Shown here in pieces: positions 44,309 to 52,916 of a stretch of DNA of 64,000 bases (positions within the stretch are counted from its first letter, which is position 1; each line of letters opens with the position of its first letter). Source of the stretch: Streptomyces sp. NBC_01454 (GTDB lineage: Bacteria; Actinomycetota; Actinomycetes; Streptomycetales; Streptomycetaceae); contig NZ_CP109460.1 of assembly GCF_036227565.1 (NCBI RefSeq), forward strand, positions 1,550,001 through 1,614,000, written 5' to 3'. The notes beneath the pieces were generated by a model that was given only the letters and a program-made list of their open reading frames with translations, made no database searches and was not told where the DNA came from. The position numbers were made by a program, and so were the translations under genes.

Positions 44309-45318
44309 CGCGTCCCCCGCTTCGTGTAGTCCTGCAGTGCGGCGGCGTCCTTCTTGGTGATCACCTGGGGTCCGGTGAGCACCGGCTTGCCGCCGCCGAG
44401 GACGTCGGCGTTGTACTTGTAGAGCCACAGCAGGTCGACGGCCTCGTAACCCTGGAGGTAGGGCTGCTGGTCGACGGCGAAGCCGAGGGAGCCGTCCTTG
44501 AGCCCGGTCGCGACCTGGGCGTTGAGGTCGAAGGTGTCGATCTCGGCCTTGCTGCCGGCCTGCTCCTTGGCCTTGACGGCGGTGTCGGCGAACGGGGCGC
44601 CCAGGGTGACGACGGCGTCGATGCCCCGGTCCGCCTGGAGCTTGGACTCGATGGAGGACTGCACATCGGGCATGTTGGTGCCCTCGACGTACAGCTTCTG
44701 CAGATCGCCCTTGAAGGTCTTCTTGGCGCCGTCGCAGCGCTGCTCGTGGCCGACGTTGCCCTGCTCGTGCAGCACGCACAGGGCCTTCTTGCGGCCGCGC
44801 TTGTTCAGCTCCTCGCCGACCGCCTCACCGGCGACGGTCTCGTCCTGGCCGATGTGGCTGAGCGCGCCGAACGCCTTGGACTCCTCGGCGCCGGAGTTCA
44901 CCGTGATCACCGGGATGCCGGCCTTCTCGGCCTTGGCGACCACGTCCTTCATGGCGTTGGGCTTGGCCAGCGAGACGATCAGCCCGTCGACCTTCTGATC
45001 GATGTAGGACTGCACCAGCTCGCTCTGCCGCTGGGCCTCCTTGTCGTGCCCGTAGAGGAACTTGATGTTGTCCTTGGCGGCGGCCTGCTGGGCACCGTTC
45101 TGCACGATGTCCCAGAAGGTGTCGCCGTCTCCCGAGTGGGTGACCATCGCAAACGTCCACCGGGGGGTGTTGACCGCGGCCTTGCCGCCGGCGGCCTGAG
45201 CTGCGCGCTCGTCCTCGGCGCGCTTGCCTCCGGTGCTGCTGCACCCCGCCAGGGAGGCGCCGAGCACCGCCGCCAGCACGGCGCTGACGACGCGTCCCCT
45301 TCTTCGAACCCGTGCCAC
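44305..45318 (-). CDS. Sugar ABC transporter substrate-binding lipoprotein, copy A
   Basis: 337 residues from GTG 45318. Lipoprotein signal [17 protein letters not shown] (lipobox LAGC) then a Gly-rich linker. The Peripla_BP_4 fold begins [20 protein letters not shown] and continues [60 protein letters not shown]. The stop overlaps the permease start, so this copy is the coupled one. It is about 65-70 percent alike by eye to copy B upstream. The ligand is unknown; the ROK kinase suggests a hexose or similar sugar. Confidence 0.9.
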   Translation of the reverse strand: MARVRRRGRVVSAVLAAVLGASLAGCSSTGGKRAEDERAAQAAGGKAAVNTPRWTFAMVTHSGDGDTFWDIVQNGAQQAAAKDNIKFLYGHDKEAQRQSELVQSYIDQKVDGLIVSLAKPNAMKDVVAKAEKAGIPVITVNSGAEESKAFGALSHIGQDETVAGEAVGEELNKRGRKKALCVLHEQGNVGHEQRCDGAKKTFKGDLQKLYVEGTNMPDVQSSIESKLQADRGIDAVVTLGAPFADTAVKAKEQAGSKAEIDTFDLNAQVATGLKDGSLGFAVDQQPYLQGYEAVDLLWLYKYNADVLGGGKPVLTGPQVITKKDAAALQDYTKRGTR

Positions 45319-45514
45319 GAGGACTCGCCCTTCCCGCAGATGCTGCCGTGTCGGCCGCGTTGGTTGTATTCGCTGTCCGGATTGCCCGGTCCGTACCGGT
45401 GTGACGTCGTGCGACGGCACCGGTCGGGCCGGATCAACCGGCCAAGTATCCGTTACCGGTGATCTGTCCCGGTTCATGGGGTGGTCCCCTCCTCGCCGGG
45501 GCCTCGCCGGGGCC

Positions 45515-46519
45515 TCACCGGGTGCCCCGCCCGGTGTATTCGGTGAGCTTCGGTACGTCCTTCGCGGTGACCAGGGCGGGGCCGGTGAGCACCGGCTTGC
45601 CGCCGCCGAGCACATCGGCGTTGGTCCGGTGCAGCCACAGCAGGTCCACGGCTTCGTAGCCCTGGAGGTAGGGCTGCTGATCGACGGCGAAGGTGACGTC
45701 CTTGGCCTTGAGCAGCTTGACGACGGCGGAGTTCAGATCGAAGGTCGCGATCTGCGCGGAGCTGCCCGCCTGCTCCTTGGCCTTGACCGAGATCGCCGCC
45801 ATCGGCGCACCGAGCGTGACGATCGCATCGAGGGCCTTGTCGGACTGCAGCTTCGCCTCGACCGAGGACTGCGAGGCCGGCGCGTTGGTGCCGTCGACAT
45901 CGAGGTTCTCGACCGTCCCGTGGAACGCCTTGCGGACACCGGCGCAGCGGTCCTCCAGGGACACATTGCCCTGCTCGTGCACGACGCACAGGACCTTCTT
46001 GGCGTGCCGCCGGTTCAGTTCGTCACCGACCGCGCGGCCGGCCACCGACTCGTCCTGGCCGATGTGTGTCAGCGCCCCGTACGCCCGGGAGAACTCACCG
46101 CCGGAGTTGATGGTGACGACGGGTATGCCGTGCGCCACGGCCTTGCGGACGGCCGCCTGGACGGCCTCCGGCTTGGCGAGGGTGACGATCAGCCCGTCCA
46201 CCTTCTGGTCGATGTACGACTGGATCAGGGCGGCCTGCTGGGCGCCCTCCTTGTCGTGGGCGTACAGGAACTTCACATGGTCCTTGGCGGCCGCCCGCTC
46301 CGCGCCGTTCTGCACGATGTCCCAGAAGGTGTCGCCGTCGCCGGAGTGGCTGACCATCCCGATCGTCATGTGCGGGCCGCCCTTGCCGGCTCCGCCGCCG
46401 CCGTCCTGGGCGCCGGCGCCGCATCCGGTGGCCAGCGCGAGGGTGGTCAGTAAGGCGGCGGCCCTGCGCACCGTGCTGCCGCGGACAGTGCGGGGGCTCG
46501 CCGAACGCACGCCGTTCAT
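45515..46519 (-). CDS. Sugar ABC transporter substrate-binding lipoprotein, copy B
   Basis: 334 residues from ATG 46519. Lipobox signal AAALLTTLALATGC. The fold is the same as copy [81 protein letters not shown]. It lies 196 bp upstream of copy A on the same strand, with its own promoter region carrying a 16-bp palindrome. No second permease or ATPase accompanies it, so both binding proteins probably feed one transporter. Confidence 0.9.
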   Translation of the reverse strand: MNGVRSASPRTVRGSTVRRAAALLTTLALATGCGAGAQDGGGGAGKGGPHMTIGMVSHSGDGDTFWDIVQNGAERAAAKDHVKFLYAHDKEGAQQAALIQSYIDQKVDGLIVTLAKPEAVQAAVRKAVAHGIPVVTINSGGEFSRAYGALTHIGQDESVAGRAVGDELNRRHAKKVLCVVHEQGNVSLEDRCAGVRKAFHGTVENLDVDGTNAPASQSSVEAKLQSDKALDAIVTLGAPMAAISVKAKEQAGSSAQIATFDLNSAVVKLLKAKDVTFAVDQQPYLQGYEAVDLLWLHRTNADVLGGGKPVLTGPALVTAKDVPKLTEYTGRGTR

Positions 46520-46601
46520 CGTGGGACCGCCTTTTCTCCCGGCCGCCGGAATGCGGTTGGAGGAGTTTGTAACGGCGCGCACGGAGCCACGTCAATACTT
46601 T

Positions 46602-46617
46602 GTCAGAACATTCTGAC
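46602..46617. promoter_or_regulatory. 16-bp perfect palindrome upstream of binding protein B
   Basis: GTCAGAA-CA-TTCTGAC, 83 bp before the ATG at 46519. Its position in the operon promoter region suggests an operator. The neighbouring GntR protein is the obvious candidate ligand-responsive repressor, but the half-site differs from the palindrome near its own start. Confidence 0.5.
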
Positions 46618-46751
46618 GAGGAGGGCTGCCGGTGGCCTGACAGCGTGGGGCATCACGGGCGATATCGCCCGGCCGACGGCCCGTGGAACGAGGCGTGAAG
46701 CCGGACAGCACCCCTCCGGCACACCCGCCGTGGGGCCCTCCCGCCCACCGC

Positions 46752-47528
46752 TCAGGGACGGACCAGCAGCTGGAATTCGAAGGCGTAACGGGACGCGCGG
46801 TAGACATGCGAGCCGAACTCGACCGCGCGCCCGGTGTCGTCGAACGTCGTCCGCTGCATGGTGAGCAGCGGGGCGCCCTCGGGCTCGTCGAGCCGGGCAC
46901 CCTCCTCCGCGGTCGCGGCACGGGCGCCGACGGCCTGGCGGGCGCTGTGCAGGGTGATGCCGGCCGACCGCATCAGGCGGTACAGGCCGGTCTCCTCCAG
47001 CGCGGCGGTCTCCAGCGGGAGCAGCCCCGCGGGCAGGTGGTTGCGCAGATGCGCGACGGGCTCACCGTGCGTCAGCCGCAGCCGCTCGACCAGCGCGACC
47101 TCCGCGCCCTCGGCGATCCCCAGCGCGGCGGCGACCTCGGCATCGGCCTCGGTGGTGGTGTTGAGCAGCACCCGGGTGGCCGGCTTCTGTCCGGCCGCCT
47201 CCAGGTCGTCGTAGAGGCTGCTCAGCTCCAGCGGGCGTTTGACCTGGCTGTGGACGACCTGGGTGCCGATGCCGCGGCGGCGCACCAGCAGGCCCTTGTC
47301 GACCAGCGACTGGATCGCCTGCCGGACCGTCGGCCGGGACAGCCCGAGCCGGCCGGCCAGCTCGATCTCGTTGCCGAGCAGACTGCCGGGGGCCAGCTTG
47401 CCGTGCTCGATCGCGGCCTCCAGCTGCTGGGACAGCTGGAAATACAACGGGACCGGACTGCTCCGGTCCACGCTGAACTGGACGGTACTCCCGGCGCCCA
47501 GGGCGTCTTCACTCTCGCGTTTCCCCAC
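46752..47528 (-). CDS. GntR/HutC-family regulator with UTRA domain
   Basis: 258 residues from ATG 47528. The N-terminal winged HTH reads VPLYFQLSQQLEAAIEHGKL, GRLGLSRPTVRQAIQSLVDK, GLLVRRRGIGTQVV (residues about 25-90). A UTRA ligand domain follows (ALGIAEGAEVALVERLRLTH, GEPVAHLRNHLPAGLL, ending AFEFQLLV). HutC-type regulators commonly repress adjacent sugar uptake genes and are released by the sugar or its phosphate. It is the first gene before the transporter genes on the same strand. Confidence 0.85.
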   Translation of the reverse strand: MGKRESEDALGAGSTVQFSVDRSSPVPLYFQLSQQLEAAIEHGKLAPGSLLGNEIELAGRLGLSRPTVRQAIQSLVDKGLLVRRRGIGTQVVHSQVKRPLELSSLYDDLEAAGQKPATRVLLNTTTEADAEVAAALGIAEGAEVALVERLRLTHGEPVAHLRNHLPAGLLPLETAALEETGLYRLMRSAGITLHSARQAVGARAATAEEGARLDEPEGAPLLTMQRTTFDDTGRAVEFGSHVYRASRYAFEFQLLVRP

Positions 47529-47578
47529 GCTCGCGAGCGTATCCGTCCGGGCAGATGACGGGAAGTCCGGAGGTCACA

Positions 47579-47590
47579 TTGTCCGGACAA
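47579..47590. promoter_or_regulatory. Palindrome upstream of the GntR gene
   Basis: TTGTCCGGACAA, a perfect 12-bp palindrome 51 bp before the GntR start, within its presumed promoter. It may be an autoregulatory site. Confidence 0.4.
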
Positions 47591-47731
47591 GGGCGGGTGG
47601 GAGCCGTGCGGGCGGGGGCCCGGCGGCGGGTGCGGGCGGTGCGGGCCGCCGCGCGGCAGAATCCGGTCGGCACCCCCGCTGCCGCCCCCGGGGCCCGGCA
47701 GCGGCCCGTCCCGCCCCGAAGGAGCGCACCG

Positions 47732-47929
47732 GTGTCCGTACGCCGCGTCGTCCCCGACCTCCAGTGCGACGCCCTGGAGGAGAACCGCACGTTCTACGGC
47801 CTGCTGGGGTTCGAGGAGGTGATGAACCACGGCTGGGTGATGACCCTGGCCTCCCCCGCCCAGCCCACGGCCCAGCTCACCTTCCTCGGGCACAGGGCGC
47901 CGGCCGGTGACAGCGGCGCCGGCGGCTGA
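47732..47929 (+). pseudogene. VOC/glyoxalase-like protein, C-terminally truncated
   Basis: 65 residues from GTG 47732 with a GGAG ribosome site. VVPDLQCDALEENRTFYGLL, GFEEVMNHGWVMTLASPAQP and TAQLTFLGH match the first beta-alpha-beta-beta-beta module of a VOC protein. Family members run to about 120 residues with a second module carrying the remaining metal ligands; here the frame ends after a Gly-rich tail. Probably a deletion remnant, although a half-module protein could dimerise. Confidence 0.55.
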
Positions 47930-47936
47930 CCGCTCG

Positions 47937-47977
47937 CGGGCCGGCCGGGTCCACCCGGGCTCCGCTCAGCCGGCCCG
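47937..47977. terminator. Hairpin between convergent gene ends
   Basis: CGGGCCGGC (47937-47945) pairs with GCCGGCCCG (47969-47977), with a smaller CGGGT/ACCCG stem inside. It lies between the VOC remnant and the thioesterase gene end and overlaps the last codons of the latter. Confidence 0.4.
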
Positions 47978-48445
47978 GTCGTCCTGGCCCGCGCCCGCGC
48001 CGTCCGCGGGACCGTTGAGCGGCAGCACCGTCCCCTGCGCCACCGCGCACACGCGCTCCGCGCCCGAGGCGTCGATCACCGTCAGCTCGCAGCGGCACAC
48101 CGCCTGCCGGCGCCCGGCGTGGACGACCTCGGCGCGGGCCCGCAACGTGCGGCCCCGCGCCGGACGCACGTACTGGAGGGTGAAGCCGCCGGTGACCACG
48201 GCCGGGCCCAGGGCCGTGGCCGCGGCGAAGGTGAGGGCGTTGTCGGCGGCGTACGACAGCACGCCGCCGTGCACGAACCCGTGCTGCTGGAGGAGTTCCT
48301 CGCGGATGTCGATCTCCAGTGTCGCGCCGCCGTCCCCGAACCCGGTGATCCGCGCCCGCACCAGCCTGCTGAACGGCTGGGCGTCCAGCCCCTGTTGCGC
48401 CGCCGCCAGATCGAGCGCCGCACTCCCCTGCTCCGTACCGGCCAT
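47966..48445 (-). CDS. PaaI-family acyl-CoA thioesterase (hotdog fold)
   Basis: 159 residues from ATG 48445; an in-frame start at 48478 is the alternative. The hotdog helix and active region read LQQHGFVHGGVLSYAADNAL (HGGxxxxxxD), followed by FTLQYVRPARGRTLRARAEV and RCELTVIDASGAERVCAVAQ. These enzymes hydrolyse acyl-CoA thioesters, often aryl ones. Stand-alone gene without pathway neighbours, so the substrate is open. Confidence 0.8.
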   Translation of the reverse strand: MAGTEQGSAALDLAAAQQGLDAQPFSRLVRARITGFGDGGATLEIDIREELLQQHGFVHGGVLSYAADNALTFAAATALGPAVVTGGFTLQYVRPARGRTLRARAEVVHAGRRQAVCRCELTVIDASGAERVCAVAQGTVLPLNGPADGAGAGQDDRAG

Positions 48446-48517
48446 CCCGGTTCCCGCCTCTCGTCCGCGCCGCGTCATCCCGTGATCCCGTCGTCGCGTC
48501 GTCCCGTCATCAACTCG

Positions 48518-49348
48518 TCAATTCGTCATCCATGCGGCCTCGTACTTCCGGTACGTCCCGTCATGGGTGGCCAGGTGCACCCACTGGTCCACATAGGCCT
48601 TGAACTCGTTGTCGCCGCGGGGCAGGGCATAGGCCTTTTCGGAGAAGGTGAAGGGCTTGTCCGGGTGGAGCGAGCAGAGTTCGGGGTGGATCCTGGCCTG
48701 GTAGCGGGTCTCACTGGCGTCGGTCATCATCACGTCCGCCCGTCCCGCGATGATCTCGTCGAAGATCGTGGTGTTGTCCCGATGGACCGTGAGGGCGGCG
48801 TGCTGGAGATGGGAGCGGGCGAATTCCTCGTTCGTCCCACCGGGGTTGACGATGACCCGGGTGCCGGGCCGGTCGATCTGCCGCAGGGTGGCGTACTTGT
48901 CCTTGTCCTTGCAGCGCACCAGGGGCGTCTTGCCGTCGGTGCGGGTCGGTGCGCTGAAGTAGACGGAGCGGGCGCGCGCGAGGGTGACGGAGACCCCGCC
49001 CATGGCGATGTCGCAGCGGCCGGCCGACAGGTCGCCGACGAGCCGTGCCCAGGTGGTGGCCACATAACGCGGCCTGGCGTCGAGGCTCTTGGCGAGATCC
49101 CGGGCCATGTCGATGTCCACACCGCGGTAGCTGCCCGTCCTGGGGTCGCGGTAACTGAAGGGCCGATAGTCGCCGGTGGTGCAGACCCGCAGCACCCCGC
49201 GCCGCGGGACGGCGTCGAGGGCCGAGGTCTTCCCGGCGGCCGGGGAGGCGGTGTCCCCGCCCCTCGCGGGAGCGCCCGAGGCCGCCGGGGCGGTGGCGCT
49301 GACGGCGAGCAGGCAGGCGAGGGCGGAGAGGATGGCGGCGCGCTTCAT
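48518..49348 (-). CDS. Periplasmic-type binding protein/cyclohexadienyl dehydratase-like (PheC family)
   Basis: 276 residues from ATG 49348 with a Sec signal (AILSALACLLAVSATAPAAS). The body is an SBP_bac_3 fold: RRGVLRVCTTGDYRPFSYRD, RGVDIDMARDLAKSLDARP, GDLSAGRCDIAMGGVSVTLA, VIVNPGGTNEEFA. The motif RVCTTGDYRPFSY matches PheC-type proteins, which dehydrate prephenate/arogenate in some bacteria, and related amino-acid binding proteins. No ABC partner genes adjoin. Enzyme or orphan receptor cannot be decided here. Confidence 0.7.
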   Translation of the reverse strand: MKRAAILSALACLLAVSATAPAASGAPARGGDTASPAAGKTSALDAVPRRGVLRVCTTGDYRPFSYRDPRTGSYRGVDIDMARDLAKSLDARPRYVATTWARLVGDLSAGRCDIAMGGVSVTLARARSVYFSAPTRTDGKTPLVRCKDKDKYATLRQIDRPGTRVIVNPGGTNEEFARSHLQHAALTVHRDNTTIFDEIIAGRADVMMTDASETRYQARIHPELCSLHPDKPFTFSEKAYALPRGDNEFKAYVDQWVHLATHDGTYRKYEAAWMTN

Positions 49349-49490
49349 CAGGGCTCCTGGGACTGCGGTACGCGGCGGCGTGCGCACTCGGTCGAAGCTC
49401 TCAGCGTGGCAGAGCCGTGGTGCCGGTGCACCCCTTGAGCGGCCGGTGGAACGGCCACGGGGGCCCGGGCGGCGGCGAACCGAGGGGACT

Positions 49491-50159
49491 TCAGTCCTCG
49501 TAGAGCTCCGCGCTGCCCCTCGTCGTCGGACGACCGGGGGCGGCCTCGTCGAGACGGACGAGGAGGTCGGCGGCGCGCTTGGCGACGGTGTCCCGGTCCC
49601 CCTCGGAGAGGGCCGCGCCCATCCCGACGGCGACCGCGCCCGCGGCGATCCACTCCGGCGCGCTGTCGACCGTCACCCCGCCCGTCGGCAGCACCGGCAC
49701 CTGCGGCAGCGCGGCCCGGACCTCCGTCAGCCAGGACGGATCGTGCGCCGAGGCGGGGAACAGCTTGACCGCGTCCGCGCCGAGTTCGAGGGCGCGGACC
49801 ATCTCGGTCGGCGTCGAGACGCCGGGGAAGACCGGCACGCCATAGCGGTGGCCGGTGCTGATGACCTCGGCGTCCAGGCTGGGCGACACCAGGTAGCGGG
49901 CGCCCGCGTCGACCGCCATCCGCGCCGAGACGCCGTCAAGGACCGTGCCCGCGCCGATGACCGCGTCGTCACCGAGCTCGCGGGAGAGCGTGGTGACCGC
50001 CTCCAGCGCGAACGGGGTGGTCAGAGATATCTCCAGGCTGGTGATGCCGGCGGACAGCAGGGTGTCGGCGGTGGCGCTCGCCTCGTCATAGGTCCTGCTG
50101 CGGACGATGGCGAAAACGCGCTGCGCCAGTGCGGCCCGGGTGATCTCCCAGCGATACAC
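49491..50159 (-). CDS. KDPG/KHG aldolase family protein
   Basis: 222 residues from GTG 50159. The class I aldolase barrel is visible: RVFAIVRSRTYDEASATADT, LEISLTTPFALEAVTTLS (catalytic Glu), VIGAGTVLDGVSARMAVDAG, KLFPASAHDPSWL (Schiff-base Lys in VKLFPA) and VLPTGGVTVDSAPEWIAAGA. It cleaves 2-keto-3-deoxy-6-phosphogluconate or a related keto acid to pyruvate. No Entner-Doudoroff dehydratase is adjacent, so the substrate could differ. Confidence 0.85.
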   Translation of the reverse strand: MYRWEITRAALAQRVFAIVRSRTYDEASATADTLLSAGITSLEISLTTPFALEAVTTLSRELGDDAVIGAGTVLDGVSARMAVDAGARYLVSPSLDAEVISTGHRYGVPVFPGVSTPTEMVRALELGADAVKLFPASAHDPSWLTEVRAALPQVPVLPTGGVTVDSAPEWIAAGAVAVGMGAALSEGDRDTVAKRAADLLVRLDEAAPGRPTTRGSAELYED

Positions 50160-50414
50160 GGCAGTTCGCCGTCCTTCCTTGTCTCCGACACTGCATGCCG
50201 TCCGGCACCTGGCCCACGACGGACAGGGCACGTTCCGGGACGTGTCCCGGCAGCTGACCACAGAGGGTCTATTTCCGCCGATGCCCGCCCACTCCTCGTT
50301 TCTGCCGAAACGCTACCGGGAACCACTGACAATCCTCTCTCGGGGGTGCGCCCCGTGCGCCCCTTCTGTCGAGAATGGGGACAAGAGGCAGGTCGCAGGG
50401 GGCGCACAGCACGG

Positions 50415-50448
50415 CGGCGGCCGGGGTGCGTATGCACCCCGGCCGCCG
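50415..50448. terminator. Perfect 15-bp hairpin
   Basis: CGGCGGCCGGGGTGC (50415-50429), loop GTAT, GCACCCCGGCCGCCG (50434-50448). It lies 124 bp past the RNase stop on the minus strand and upstream of the aldolase gene. The rest of 50160-50571 shows no gene. Confidence 0.65.
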
Positions 50449-50571
50449 CGGGCTCCGGGCAACGGGCCCGGCGGACCCGTTACTCGCGTTGTGGTGTGGT
50501 GTCGGCGTTTCTGCCGTGTGGTGTGGTGCCGCTCTGCCGTACGTCCGTTCCGGCCTACCGGCCCACCGGCC

Positions 50572-51024
50572 TCAGCAGCTGCGGTCGACGAGCTCGAACG
50601 TCGAGTAGTGGTCGGCGGTGTAGTAGTCCTCGTCCTTCTTCTCGCCGGCCACGATGCGGCGCGCACCGCGGTCGGGCGAGCCCGGCGTGACGACGGTGTA
50701 CTCGTGGTAGTAGTCGCCGGCGCTCTGGTCCGGGAGGACATGCTCCCGGTTGTCGAAGACCGTGCCGTCCTTCGGATAGGGGTAGGGCCCGCCCTTCGCG
50801 ATCAGGTCGAGGGTGTCATGGGCCTGCGAGGGCAGCTTGGAGTAGCAGACCTTGCCGATGTCCGCGGCGTGCGCGGCCGTTGCGTGCGCCGTCGTGGCGT
50901 ACGAGGTGGCCGCGTGCGTCGTGGCGACGGCAGGGGTGGCGGCGACCGCGGTCCCGCCGATGAGAAGGGCCGAAGCGAGGGCGCCTGCGGCGCCGATCCT
51001 GGTGATCCGTGGGGGGATTCTCAT
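50572..51024 (-). CDS. Secreted guanyl-specific ribonuclease (RNase Sa type)
   Basis: 150 residues from ATG 51024; an in-frame start at 51051 is possible. Signal peptide ITRIGAAGALASALLIGGTA. The mature part (VCYSKLPSQAHDTLDLIAKG, VFDNREHVLPDQSAGDYYHE) aligns by eye over its whole length with Streptomyces RNase Sa. The catalytic set is present: Glu in HEYTVVTPG, Arg residues in RGARRIVAG and His in DHYSTFELVD. Two Cys (VCY and the terminal C) give the conserved disulfide. No barstar-like inhibitor gene is adjacent. Confidence 0.9.
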   Translation of the reverse strand: MRIPPRITRIGAAGALASALLIGGTAVAATPAVATTHAATSYATTAHATAAHAADIGKVCYSKLPSQAHDTLDLIAKGGPYPYPKDGTVFDNREHVLPDQSAGDYYHEYTVVTPGSPDRGARRIVAGEKKDEDYYTADHYSTFELVDRSC

Positions 51025-51364
51025 ACCTCTCAGGATGACGCGCGTAGACATGATCCTGTCAATCCCAAACAGCGGAAGTTTTCCGGGAGTTCACACGGTC
51101 AGCGCAATTGAAGCGAATGCGATGCGGCGTCAGAAGCCCTTTCGGAAAGCCCTTTTCGCTCTCGGGAAACAGGCGCCTCGCCGACCGCCCGCCCAGGCCA
51201 GGGCAGAGCCGGGCGGGCCGTCACGAGCCGTCCCGACGTCAGAAGAACGGCAGCCCTGCTGGTTTCGGGTTGAATTCAGGGGTTGAACAAGATCGGCCCG
51301 GGTGCGGTGTGCCGCGGGCCGGGCCGGACCGGGCCGGTTCGGCTCACATCACTGGAGGTTGCCC

Positions 51365-51754
51365 ATGCGGGTCAAGGACTTCGATCACCTCGTGCTCGCG
51401 GTGCAGGACGTGGAGCGCGCGCTGGCGTTCTACTGCGGGCCGCTCGGACTGGAGCCGGTCCGGGTGGACGAGTGGCGGGCCGGCGACGCCCCGTTCCCGT
51501 CGGTACGGATCAGCCCGAGCACGATCATCGATCTGGTGGTCGGCAACGCAGGCGGCGGGTCCAACGTCGACCACATCTGCCTGGTCGTCGAGCCGCTGGA
51601 CTGGCAGGAGGTCATCGACTCGGGACGGTTCACCGTGCTGGAGGGTCCGGTCGGCCGGTACGGGGCACGGGGCGTGGCGCAGTCGATCTACGTCGAGGAC
51701 CCGGACGGAAACACGGTCGAGCTGCGCTGGTACCCGCAGGACGCCGGGCGGTGA
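51365..51754 (+). CDS. VOC family protein (glyoxalase/dioxygenase superfamily)
   Basis: 129 residues from ATG 51365 behind GGAGGTTG. Two VOC modules: VKDFDHLVLAVQDVERALAF, YCGPLGLEPVRVDE and NVDHICLVVEPLDWQEVIDS, SIYVEDPDGNTVELRWYPQ. Metal ligands His (FDHLVL), His (VDHICL) and Glu (VELRW) are present. Possible roles include lyase, dioxygenase or resistance binding protein; nothing adjacent points to a substrate. Confidence 0.8.
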   Translation: MRVKDFDHLVLAVQDVERALAFYCGPLGLEPVRVDEWRAGDAPFPSVRISPSTIIDLVVGNAGGGSNVDHICLVVEPLDWQEVIDSGRFTVLEGPVGRYGARGVAQSIYVEDPDGNTVELRWYPQDAGR

Positions 51755-51837
51755 GACCGGCCGGGCCGCGGGACGGTGAGCCCGTCCGGGGCCCTCCGGC
51801 AGCCACCCGACGAGAGGACGAGGCGGCGACGGCAGCT

Positions 51838-51874
51838 TTTGCCTGAGAGGCAAATCTTTTGCCCCGGAGGCGAG
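51838..51874. promoter_or_regulatory. Two tandem operator-like sites before the XRE-cupin gene
   Basis: TTTGCC-N5-GGCAAA (51838-51854) and TTTGCC-N5-GGCGAG (51858-51874) repeat with a 20-bp period, 20-56 bp upstream of ATG 51894. Same-face tandem palindromes at this position suggest cooperative autoregulation by the XRE-cupin protein. Confidence 0.6.
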
Positions 51875-51893
51875 AGCTCGTTATACCGGGGAC

Positions 51894-52520
51894 ATGACCG
51901 AGCTCCCCGACGAGCCCTCCGGCACTCCTCCGGAGGAGCTGTCCACCGTCGCACCGCGCCTGCGTGACCTGCGGCGACGCAGTGGACTCACGCTGGAGAC
52001 CGCGGCCCCGCTGGTGGGTCTGTCGCCCGCGCACCTGTCGCGGCTGGAGACCGGCCGGCGGCAGCCGTCGCTGCCGATGCTGCTGGCGCTGGCGCGCACC
52101 TACGGCACGACGGTATCCGACCTGCTCGGCGAGACCGCACCGGAGCGGGACCCGATCGTGCGGGCCGGGCGCACCGAACCGTCGCAGGCCGGCGGCTGGA
52201 CGTACTGGACCGTGGGCGGCGCCGGGCGGGCGATGCAGGCACTGCGGGTGCATGTGCCGCAGCGGGCACAGGGCGAGCTGGTGCGGGTGCATCCGGGCGA
52301 GGAGTGGCTCTACGTCCTCGACGGGCGGCTGCGGCTGACGCTCGGTGCGGCGGTGCATGTGCTGGATCCGGGGGACGCGGCGCACTTCGACTCGCTGACC
52401 CCGCACCGGATCGCCGCCGCCTCGCAGAGCGGGGTGGAGCTGCTGTTCGTCCACACCCTGCTGCAGAGCGGCGCCGCCGAACTCTGCCTCGGTGACGACG
52501 CGCGGCGCCGCGGGCTGTGA
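51894..52520 (+). CDS. XRE-cupin transcriptional regulator
   Basis: 208 residues. HTH at about 20-75 (LRDLRRRSGLTLETAAPLVG, LSPAHLSRLETGRRQPSLPM). Cupin domain at about 105-195 (VRVHPGEEWLYVLDGRLRLT, LDPGDAAHFDSLTPHRIAA). The pair is typical of small-molecule-responsive regulators of amine, amino-acid or efflux genes. It is followed 35 bp later by a small membrane protein gene, which it probably controls, and preceded by tandem palindromes. Confidence 0.85.
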   Translation: MTELPDEPSGTPPEELSTVAPRLRDLRRRSGLTLETAAPLVGLSPAHLSRLETGRRQPSLPMLLALARTYGTTVSDLLGETAPERDPIVRAGRTEPSQAGGWTYWTVGGAGRAMQALRVHVPQRAQGELVRVHPGEEWLYVLDGRLRLTLGAAVHVLDPGDAAHFDSLTPHRIAAASQSGVELLFVHTLLQSGAAELCLGDDARRRGL

Positions 52521-52555
52521 GCCCCGGCGTCGCTCCTGACGGAAGGACCGGATTC

Positions 52556-52747
52556 GTGAGGCCTGATCAGACCGCCCCTGCCACTCCCCCGTCGGCGGAG
52601 CAACCGCCCGAGGCGGCGGCCGGCCGGACCTACGTCGAGAACAAGCCACCCCGCGGGCTGTATGTGCGGGTGTTCATCTACGTGGTCGCGACACATGTGC
52701 TGCTGGCGTTCATGAGTCTCCTGGTGGTCATCGCCAAAACACGGTGA
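52556..52747 (+). CDS. Small single-pass membrane protein (DUF6126-like)
   Basis: 63 residues from GTG 52556. A Pro-rich N-terminus leads to YVENKPPRGLYVRVFIYVVA and a single helix THVLLAFMSLLVVIAKTR. Such small proteins commonly follow XRE-cupin regulators in Streptomyces; I believe this is the DUF6126 family. Function unknown. Same strand, 35 bp after the regulator, so probably co-transcribed. Confidence 0.65.
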   Translation: MRPDQTAPATPPSAEQPPEAAAGRTYVENKPPRGLYVRVFIYVVATHVLLAFMSLLVVIAKTR

Positions 52748-52916
52748 CGCGCTGACGGGTGACGCAGTGACACGGTGACGCCGGGAGCGGCGGCGCGGCG
52801 TCCATCTCCTCGGTCCGAAAGTCCATTGCCCCGACACGGCAGCCGGGTGAAGCCTGCTGGCGCACGGCTCGCGGCACTCCCGTCCCGCACCTCGTCGTGC
52901 CGAGGAGGACCGAAGG

